The notes under the pieces are model-generated. The model saw only the letters and a list, made by a program, of their open reading frames with translations, searched no databases and was not told the origin of the DNA. A DNA stretch of 16,577 nt, taken from the NCBI GenBank assembly GCA_000697455.1, contig JNET01029801.1, positions 1-16,577 of the forward strand. Reading direction: 5' to 3'. A program made the position numbers and the translations under genes. This document shows, one piece after another, positions 10,220 to 16,577 of this stretch (positions are counted from its first letter, which is position 1; every line of letters begins with the position of its first letter). The DNA comes from Basidiobolus heterosporus B8920. Taxonomy: Eukaryota; Basidiobolomycota; Basidiobolomycetes; Basidiobolales; Basidiobolaceae.

Positions 10220-10229
10220 AGGGTTAGGG
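10220..10229 (+). promoter_or_regulatory. Telobox-like element AGGGTTAGGG
   Basis: The element contains one and a half TTAGGG telomere units, far too few for a telomere. Telobox words in fungal promoters are known to bind Tbf1/Teb1-type Myb factors, often at ribosome-biogenesis genes; it lies about 420 bp upstream of the SPB1 start. A chance match is quite possible. Confidence 0.25.
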
Positions 10230-10546
10230 CTTGCTCCACGCCTTACAACCTTGGACGTGTCAAAGATATGTAAATTTAATAGCGCGTGGCTGTCAATGTG
10301 AAGTATATCAGTAACAAAAAGTTGCCCAATTAGCAAATCTCTGATCAATCTATTTGCTTGAACTTAAACGATTTGTGTTGTGTCAACAGCTAACCATCCC
10401 GATTTGGGCTTTTACTTGATAGTTGTATCGTTGTTGCTGCTATAGCATTTGTTATTTCATCTTCCTAGAGAAGTAGTAAGTTCTCTACTGGTAAACGTGT
10501 GTAGAGATTTTCCAAATAGAGCGAATGGTGAAAAGTAACTTGAGAC

Positions 10547-10554
10547 TATATAAG
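10547..10554 (+). promoter_or_regulatory. TATA box TATATAAG
   Basis: TATATAAG sits 44 bp before the ATG at 10591. The same octamer stands 48 bp before the next gene's ATG. Because the in-frame ATG at 10525 is upstream of this box, the box decides the start at 10591. Confidence 0.65.
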
Positions 10555-10590
10555 ATTTTAGTACCTTCTGTAATATGTAAAGTAACAATA

Positions 10591-12255
10591 ATGCGTTTTG
10601 CTACTAAAATACTTGCTGGCGTTGCTAGCACAGCCGTTGTTACTGCTGTTGATTATTTCCCTTTTGAATTCCCGAGCGAATGTATTTCCGCTGCTGTTAT
10701 GAAAGCTGGTAAAGAATGCTGGCCAGACTACACCCAGAATCAAAATAGCCCTTACTTTGTGCAGTCTTTGTCCTGTCTTTGCGATGTTAGTAATCCAGGA
10801 CACACTGCTTTTATGAGTGATAGAGCTCGCTATTTCACCGATCTCCAATGTATTGCGATTGATGTTGACGCATATGAACAACTCGATGGACCTGTCTGTC
10901 AATGGTACTATGAGAACAAAAACCCTTCCTCAACCCCCGTGTCCCACGTATTACACAAGAGTATGAAACATACAGAATCTCACACAAGATCTACTGTGAC
11001 TAGGGTTCATAAAACTTCCAAAAGCATGAAGACTTATGTGTATAGCTCTGAAGCTTCGAAAAGAGCTACTGAATCTCAGAAGGACACTACCCAATCTCAT
11101 AAACCTACGGGGATTATCGAGTCTCATAAGCCTACAGCAACTATCGAATCTCATGAATTTATGACAGCTGCTGAATCCCACAAATTTAAGGAAACTTCCG
11201 AGCCACATTCAGCTATTAAACATAGCGAATCTTCCAAATCCAAGGAGAATGCTAAGTCTCATTTACCTACTGAGCACAGAGAATCTCAAAAGCCAAAAGA
11301 AACTACCAAATCCAATTTGCCTACTGAGCACAGAGAATCTCTAAAGCCTAAGCCAACAACTGAATCACATTTATCTACGGAACACAGAGAATCAAAACCT
11401 ACGGAAACTACCCAAACCCCTCATACTGGTCTTAAACCTGTTGGCTCTGTAAAATTCCACGAGGCAACAGAAAATCGTAAGCTAGGTGATACGTCTAAAC
11501 TTACTGAGGTTGACCATATGACTAAACGCACTGAGAGTACCGCATCTATCAAACCTAGTGAAGCTACGAATTCTCTCAAATCTGTCAAACCAAATGAACG
11601 CACAGAATCTCACCATGTTTCCGGTTTACCTAAGCCTACTGTGACCAGCTCTGAATCTACCAAGGCTCCCAAGCTTTCGACAGAAAGTAACAAGTTCATA
11701 AACCATGTGAAATCTGTCGTGGGTACTCAAACTGCTGTAGTAAACAAACCTGTTGCCACTAGCAATTCCTCTAAATCATCAATAACTCAAGAGGCTACTA
11801 AGGTTGAAACACTAACAGATCTAACCCTATCCGCAGATAAAGTCACGACTTCCTACACTACTGTAGGAGCTAAAGAGACCCTAAAACTTACCGAGACCGT
11901 CCATATAACCTATGAGTCCATTGCGACCATTTCCAAACCTTTTATCGAGGAACATACTCAAACTGGAGTAATGAACAAGGCTACACCCAAAATTGTAGCC
12001 ACTACCTCTCCTTCCTGTGTCCCCAAAACCGTTACAGCGACCTCAACGATAACAGTAACAGTAGCAGCTTCAACACCAGCTAACTCTCCGAAACCAAACG
12101 CAACAACATGCATAAGTGGTACTTATAAATGTGAGAATTCCGGGGTTTCCCCAAAATTCACAGTTTGTGCAAATGAGAAAATTATCGAAAATCACTGTGC
12201 AGCTGGTACTGTATGCAAAACCTTCGAAAACTCCATCATCTGTGATTGGGCTTGA
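10591..12255 (+). CDS. Secreted Ser/Thr-rich protein, CFEM-like head, CBM19-like tail
   Basis: I do not recognise a named orthologue. It is one uninterrupted 554-codon frame. MRFATKILAGVASTAVVTAV is a good signal peptide. Residues about 21-110 hold six cysteines, including a CLC pair (SLSCLCD) and a final Cys-x15-Cys; this recalls the fungal CFEM domain but has six rather than eight cysteines, so CFEM is only a suggestion. A long Ser/Thr/Lys/Glu/His-rich stalk follows (ESHKPT- and EHRESQKPKETT-type repeats, 54-bp period at 11257-11418), likely O-glycosylated and extended. The last 48 residues form a six-cysteine module (CISGTYKCENSG, KFTVCANEK, AAGTVCK, IICDWA) like CBM19, a chitin-binding family known from fungal chitinases. 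There is no hydrophobic GPI-type C-terminus, so it is probably secreted and held on the wall by the module. An ATG at 10525 is rejected because it precedes the TATA box and would bury the signal peptide. Confidence 0.85.
   Translation: MRFATKILAGVASTAVVTAVDYFPFEFPSECISAAVMKAGKECWPDYTQNQNSPYFVQSLSCLCDVSNPGHTAFMSDRARYFTDLQCIAIDVDAYEQLDGPVCQWYYENKNPSSTPVSHVLHKSMKHTESHTRSTVTRVHKTSKSMKTYVYSSEASKRATESQKDTTQSHKPTGIIESHKPTATIESHEFMTAAESHKFKETSEPHSAIKHSESSKSKENAKSHLPTEHRESQKPKETTKSNLPTEHRESLKPKPTTESHLSTEHRESKPTETTQTPHTGLKPVGSVKFHEATENRKLGDTSKLTEVDHMTKRTESTASIKPSEATNSLKSVKPNERTESHHVSGLPKPTVTSSESTKAPKLSTESNKFINHVKSVVGTQTAVVNKPVATSNSSKSSITQEATKVETLTDLTLSADKVTTSYTTVGAKETLKLTETVHITYESIATISKPFIEEHTQTGVMNKATPKIVATTSPSCVPKTVTATSTITVTVAASTPANSPKPNATTCISGTYKCENSGVSPKFTVCANEKIIENHCAAGTVCKTFENSIICDWA
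11257..11418 (+). repeat. 54-bp tandem repeat in stalk of the secreted protein
   Basis: Three units begin at 11257, 11311 and 11365, each 18 codons, of the form S[HN]L[PS]TEHRES.KPK.TT. They are diverged at the DNA level but keep TEHRES. The period is a multiple of three, so copy-number change would keep the frame. Confidence 0.8.
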
Positions 12256-12834
12256 GAACAAAAAAGAATAATTGATTGACATTGTATGATCAAGTAAACA
12301 TACATGTAAACGATTGTTGTGAGCTTTAGTTCATTTATAATAGTTTATTCATGCTGCGATACCTAGATATGGCATAAATTCAGAAAAATTTGCATGATTG
12401 GGCCATCCTACCAAAGATGTTATCTTCGATCGATTTAATTTCAGAGAAAACCACCAAACTTTAACACACATTACATGTGCTATTTTTAAGTATGACCGTT
12501 ATGGTAAACAGGTAGCAGATGGGTGGCAGATGGGTGGTAAACGTATGATTCGAAAAGAAGGGTATGACGACGGGTATAGTTGCGGGTTAATTACTACGGT
12601 CAAGATAAACCAAATATGTCCCTTTTTCAGGCCAGAATAATCCCTATTTTCGGGCTATAGGAAAGTAGTCCCTGGTACATCTTAAGTAAGAGCAGGGCTA
12701 AAAAGTGAAGTAGATTAACAACCAACCAATGATAAGTTGAGAAGGCGTCAGAAGGTCTTCTTATGCCTTTTGGAATAGTTCCTGGGTATATAAGCAGCTC
12801 GATTTCTTTTCTTTCATAATTCCAAACCTACACC
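12256..12834. other. Intergenic region between the two cell-wall genes
   Basis: About 580 bp, same-strand neighbours on both sides. It should contain the 3' end of the first gene and the promoter of the second. I see a CCAAT box (12726-12730) joined directly to GATAAG (12731-12736), the TATA box at 12787-12794, and a small direct repeat of GCAGATGGGTG (12515-12525 and 12526-12536). No canonical AATAAA was found just after 12255. An 80-codon frame at 12398-12640 has no ATG start and no resemblance to any family. Confidence 0.55.
12787..12794 (+). promoter_or_regulatory. TATA box TATATAAG
   Basis: It stands 48 bp before the ATG of the GH72 gene and is the same octamer as at 10547-10554. With CCAAT-GATAAG about 55 bp upstream it makes a conventional strong-gene promoter. 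Confidence 0.7.
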
Positions 12835-15260
12835 ATGAAGTTGTCGTATGTATTATCTTCAATTTCTGTGGCGTTGTACGCCTCAACTGCGTCCGCTCTA
12901 AACCCTCTCGTCATCAAGGGCAACAAATTCTTCGACGAGGTCACCGGAGATCAATTTTTCATCAAAGGTGTTGCGTATCAGCCTAGTGCTCAAACCGGCC
13001 CTAACAAGGACCCTCTTTCCAATATTGTAACCTGCAAGCGGGACATTGCTTACTTTAAGGATTTGGGTCTCAACACCATCCGTGTCTACGAAGTCGACAA
13101 TACTTTGAATCACGATGCTTGCATGAGCGCCTTGGCTGATGCTGGTATTTATGTGGTTCTGGATATCTCTACACCTGCAGATTCCATCAACCGTCTTGAT
13201 CCTGTCTACGACTTGAAGTTGTTGAATCATTACAAAAAAACGGTGGATGCTTTTGCCGATTACACAAACGTACTTGGTTTCTTCGCTGGAAACGAGGTCA
13301 TCAACCAAGTCAACGCTACTTCAGCCGCTCCTTTTGTCAAGGCTTCAATTCGTGACTTGAAGAAGTATATGAAGACTAAGAAAAGACAAATCCCTATTGG
13401 CTACTCAACTAGTGATGATGCTACTATTAGAGTCAACTGCCAGAACTACTTAAATTGTGGACCTGAGGATGAACGAGTAAGTATTCTCATGGCGTTTTAT
13501 TGTTTTACTTTGGCTAACGAAAAGTTTGTTTCAGATTGACTTCTACGGTTATAACCTTTACTCGTGGTGTGGTAACAAGGCCACCTTCCAAAGTTCTCAA
13601 TATGCTGCTAGAACCGAGCAATTCTCCACTTATAGCGCCCCCGTTTTCTTGAGTGAATTTGGTTGCAATACAAACGGTGTTCGTACTTTCCATCAAGTTA
13701 AATCCATTTTTGGCCCAGATATGGAAAACACTTTCTCTGGAGGTATTGTGTATGAATATACACAAGAGGTCAACGATTATGGATTGGTCTCCATTGGTCC
13801 TAATGGTCAAGTATTCAAAAGACCTGATTACCACTATTTGAAACAAGAATTGGCCAGTGTTCACCCTACCATTTTGAAGGAGTCTAGTTATACTCCCAGC
13901 CCTAAGCGTACTCCAAGCCAGTGCCCAGTAGAGAGCGCCACCTGGTTAGCTAGTACCAATCTTCCACCGACTCCCTCCGAGGAATTGTGCGCTTCTATGG
14001 TTGATTCACTCAAATGTGTATACTCTAAGAAGCCTGGAAATACCCCAGATATGAGCAAGTTATTCAATTGGTTATGTAGTGAGGTGTCGTGCACGGATAT
14101 TGCTGTCAATGGTAGAACTGGTATCTACGGAAAATACTCTGGTTGCAACGGCGATCAACGTTTGTCATACATGTTCAACGAGTACTATATCAAGAATGGC
14201 GAGAAAGCTAGCACTTGTGATTTCCAAGGATTGGGTTCTATTGTAACCCCTACTAAACCCAAAGTAGAAGCTAGCACTTCTACTGAGACTAAGAAAACTT
14301 CTACTCACCAGACCTCCAGCACTCATCAAGCTTCCCCTACTGTGATCACCACCGATAAGTCTACCAAGACTACTACCAAATCTACCGAAACTGAGAATGC
14401 TACCGAGACTCACAAGCCTACTGCGGCTACCAGCACAGTCCACTGTAGCTGATGAGACCCATAAGTCTACAATGGTCGAGAAGACCACTGAAGCTGCAAA
14501 GACTACCTCCACTGATAAAGCTACCGAGACTTATAAGAATACCGTTGTTGACAAGTCTACTGCTGCAGAGAGTACTGTTACCCATAAATCAACCGAAGCT
14601 GAAAAGGCCACCGAGACTCACAAGTCTACTGCTGTTGATAGTACTGTTACCCATAAATCTACCGAAACCGAGAAGGCTACTGAGACTAACAAGACTACCG
14701 TTGTTGACAAGTCTACTGCTTCCGATAGTACTGTTACCCATAAATCTACCGAAACCGAGAAGGCTACTGAGACTAACAAGACTACCGTTGTTGACAAGTC
14801 TACTGCTGTTGATAGTACCGTTACCCATAAATCAACCGAAACTGAGAAGGCCACTGAGACTCACAAGACTACCGTTGTCCACAAGTCTACTGCTGCTGAT
14901 AGTACTGTTACCCATAAGTCTACCGAAACTGAGAAGGCCACTGAGACTCACAAGGCTACTGAAATTGAGAAGACTACTGAGACTCATAAGGCTACGGAAA
15001 TCGAAAAGACTTCTGCCACGGAAACTCACAAGCCTGCAGAAACATGTGTACCCTCTACTGTTACAGTTACGGAAACTGTAACTTTCTCAGAAACTGCTCC
15101 GACCGAAACCGCCTGTGTCAGTGGCCGTTACGAATGCGTTGATTCTGGTAAATCTAACAAGTTCACCGTCTGTGCCAACGGTAGAATCATCCATAATGTT
15201 TGCGCACCTGGTACTGTCTGCAAGTCATTCGAAGGTTCCATCATCTGTGACTGGCCTTAG
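12835..15260 (+). CDS. GH72 beta-1,3-glucanosyltransferase with X8 domain, repeat stalk and CBM19-like tail
   Basis: Gas/Gel-type enzymes cut and rejoin beta-1,3-glucan chains in the fungal wall. Exon 1 is 12835-13476, intron 13477-13534 (gtaagt...tcag), then exon 2 from 13535. MKLSYVLSSISVALYASTAS is the signal peptide. The GH72 core shows GVAYQPS, NTIRVYEVDN, AGNEVINQ with acid/base Glu154, and FLSEFGCNTN with nucleophile Glu255. Residues about 344-442 form the cysteine-rich X8 (CBM43) domain (LCASMVDSLKC, FNWLCSEVSC, YSGCNGD). A Thr/Ser/Lys/Glu stalk follows. In the given sequence this frame stops at 14450-14452 (519 residues), yet an overlapping frame (open from 14397 to 15260) carries on the same ETHKST-type stalk, 87-bp repeats and a CBM19-like tail (15114-15257). 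A one-base indel near 14440-14441, or an unspliced intron (14243-14438 fits both phases), would explain this. Gas enzymes usually end in a GPI signal; here the CBM replaces it. Confidence 0.88.
14568..14984 (+). repeat. 87-bp tandem repeat in the GH72 protein stalk
   Basis: Full 29-codon units begin at 14637, 14724, 14811 and 14898, exactly 87 bp apart; a shorter 69-bp unit begins at 14568. The unit reads DSTVTHKSTETEKATETNKT followed by a TVVDKSTA-type end. Copies are nearly identical at the DNA level, implying recent expansion or ongoing homogenisation. The composition (Thr, Ser, Lys, Glu, His) fits an O-mannosylated spacer. The repeat leaves several frames open on both strands; those are not genes. 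Confidence 0.95.
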
Positions 15261-16577
15261 AGCTTTTCACCGTATAAAAACAATTCTGTTGTAAAATAAA
15301 TGACGTCACGAAATCCAATGCCAAACAATATGAAATCTTTATCAACCGAGACCAATGGTCACATGGCAAAATTACAATTCGGGCTTTTAATTTCACCTGT
15401 CCGAATATTCTTTTTCTCAGAGTAGTGAAAAAATATGTATGGGTTTTGTTCTGAATGCCAAATCAGTAAAGGGACCTGATATCGTTTACGCTAGTTGCTA
15501 TTTCGAGGGTAACGACGAAGTATTCGTACAATACTAGCTTAATCGGGGGATTTTTCAGTATTTTACCCATCTCCACTATTTATTCAGCCAAATCCATTAT
15601 GCAAGAATCAATGCTACGCAAAGAGAAACATATCGCCTGATATCTTTTTCTGATGATACGTTCATCGGGATAGCTTTTAAACTAATCTCAAAAGCCACAT
15701 TGGTCTCTATCCTGCCTATTCTAGGAATATTCCTCATCAAGGCTCCGAGATCAAATTTGCATGTGTCAAAAGTGCCATGGCCACTGTAGTTGTCAGATAA
15801 GTACTAGGATAGTCAACTAACTATTCAGTAAGCAATTGATTGTATTTAGCTTGACTGATTAATCGGTTAAGATCGACTTGACCCCCTATATTCAAAGCCA
15901 ATGCGGCGCTGACTTCTGCTGAAATTAAGTATTCATATAATTAGGTATATAACCTACGCATTTCAACTTTGACAAATATCTCTCAAATACAAAATATATG
16001 ATCATTTCGGATAAGTTACAAGATTATGAAATGTTAGATTTATGAGAAATCTTAAACATTTCCAAGTGAGCTGAAACTTCTATTGTTTGTTCCTAGAATC
16101 CCTTAATTGAAGGAAAGTCACCAAGGATGTGAAGTCTTTCATTGTAAAAGTAATATATCTAACTAGCTAACTACAAGTGAAGAAGGCTGCCAAGTGGAAT
16201 GAAACCTCTCAAGTAAATAATCTAACCTATAATTTGTTTCTCATCTGAAATGACATTCAATTAATAGAGTTCTTAGGAGAAAATGAAAATCAAGGGTTTA
16301 GAAGAAGTGATAAACTAAAGATGAGTTTTGTCAACACTGTCCATTATATAGCTGAGCCTAGGGATTACTTACTTAAGAGATTCTTGTTGACACTTAGATA
16401 GCTGTGCCCTACAAGAAATTGTTGAAAGTGAAAATAGTGATATTGGAAGTGACTTTGGATATTAAGAAGAAGTTGTTGTACTTTCACTTGATGTTTTATT
16501 GTAATAAAGAAAGGTATTTATACCTTTTGTTAGAACTAAATAAAGAAACTATTACGTACTATTCTAGAGGGTTCTAA
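15261..16577. other. Gene-free AT-rich end of the window
   Basis: About 1.3 kb without a supportable gene. It starts with the GH72 gene's 3' UTR (AATAAA at 15295-15300), followed at once by a TGACGTCA palindrome at 15301-15308. The rest has stops in all frames at short intervals and no tRNA or rRNA signature. The last roughly 200 bp have a TG-initiated, TATA-like and AATAAA-containing layout that could be the edge of an LTR-type element or the promoter of a gene beyond the window; neither is shown. Confidence 0.5.
15295..15300 (+). terminator. AATAAA polyadenylation signal for the GH72 gene
   Basis: AATAAA lies 34 bp after the stop at 15258-15260. Its position supports the downstream frame (to 15260), rather than the stop at 14452, as the true end of the gene. 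Confidence 0.5.

Larger units (their letters stand above)
9800..10590. promoter_or_regulatory. Divergent promoter region, SPB1 / secreted protein
   Basis: About 790 bp separates the two divergent start codons. I see no gene. It holds a T12 run (9972-9983) and a T8 run (10009-10016), poly(dA:dT) tracts of the kind that exclude nucleosomes in fungal promoters. AAATCCCCA occurs three times (9819-9827, 9883-9891, 10212-10220), and AGGGTTAGGG, a telobox-like word, follows the third copy at 10220-10229. A TATA box at 10547-10554 serves the right-hand gene. The role of the repeated words is unknown. Confidence 0.55.

Noticed and set aside
10525-10590. Upstream in-frame ATG extending the secreted protein by 22 residues
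   Set aside because: It lies upstream of the TATA box at 10547 and would place a polar stretch before the signal peptide starting MRFATK.
11090-11420. Repeated words suggesting a CRISPR-like array
   Set aside because: The repeats are coding, diverged, a multiple of three in period and without unique spacers; this is a protein stalk in a eukaryote.
12398-12640. 80-codon frame between the two wall genes
   Set aside because: No ATG start, no recognisable composition or motif, and it lies in a promoter region.
14243-14438. Calling a confident second intron in the GH72 gene
   Set aside because: The phases fit, but the sequence has the same Thr/Ser/Lys codon pattern as the surrounding stalk, the candidate is longer than the other introns, and the polypyrimidine and branch signals are weak. 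It is kept only as an alternative to an indel.
14452-15081. 209-codon Leu/Arg-rich plus frame and several minus-strand frames over the 87-bp repeats
   Set aside because: A repeat whose period is a multiple of three keeps many frames open. None has a family match, and the frame with the cysteine module explains the region.
15301-15308. TGACGTCA, a perfect CRE/ATF-type site
   Set aside because: It directly follows the GH72 polyadenylation signal, far from any visible promoter. One 8-bp word is not enough to call a regulatory site.

Overview
The window looks like fungal nuclear DNA. It holds densely packed protein genes, most cut by many short introns (about 50-150 bp, mostly GT-AG), with secreted cell-wall proteins typical of fungi: a GH72 glucanosyltransferase and CBM19-like chitin-binding modules. 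The intron density argues against budding yeasts. CBM19-like tails on Ser/Thr-rich secreted proteins would fit an early-diverging lineage such as Zoopagomycota, but that placement is inference and not proven by the sequence.

Layout: (1) 1-1599 (+), 3' part of a ubiquilin/Dsk2 gene. (2) 2128-3319 (-), epsilon-COP of the COPI coat. (3) 3842-5510 (+), mu subunit of the AP-3 adaptor, divergent from epsilon-COP. (4) 5710-6449 (-), SND2/TMEM208 ER-targeting membrane protein. (5) 6843-9799 (-), SPB1 rRNA 2'-O-methyltransferase. (6) 10591-12255 (+), a secreted Ser/Thr/Lys-rich protein with a CFEM-like head and a CBM19-like tail. (7) 12835-15260 (+), a GH72 plus X8 glucanosyltransferase followed by mucin-like repeats and a second copy of the same CBM19-like tail, with one apparent break in the reading frame. 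(8) 15261-16577, about 1.3 kb with no recognisable gene.

Genes 1-5 are housekeeping functions (ubiquitin shuttling, vesicle coats, ER targeting, ribosome assembly) with no obvious shared pathway; their adjacency looks like ordinary gene packing. Genes 6 and 7 are a tandem pair: same strand, the same TATATAAG box 44-48 bp before the start codon, signal peptides, Thr/Ser-rich repeat stalks and a 48-residue six-cysteine C-terminal module identical at 33 of 48 positions. They look like co-evolved cell-wall proteins.

The most consequential observation is technical. An exact 19-bp synthetic Tn5 mosaic end (the Nextera library adapter) lies at 4525-4543, inside the AP-3 mu gene, exactly where a conserved stretch of about 60-70 codons is missing and where the flanking exon phases do not match. 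This is an assembly artefact that deletes real sequence. I found no convincing new biological system, CRISPR array, tRNA or rRNA. The gene 6/7 module pair and its variable repeats are the most interesting biology.
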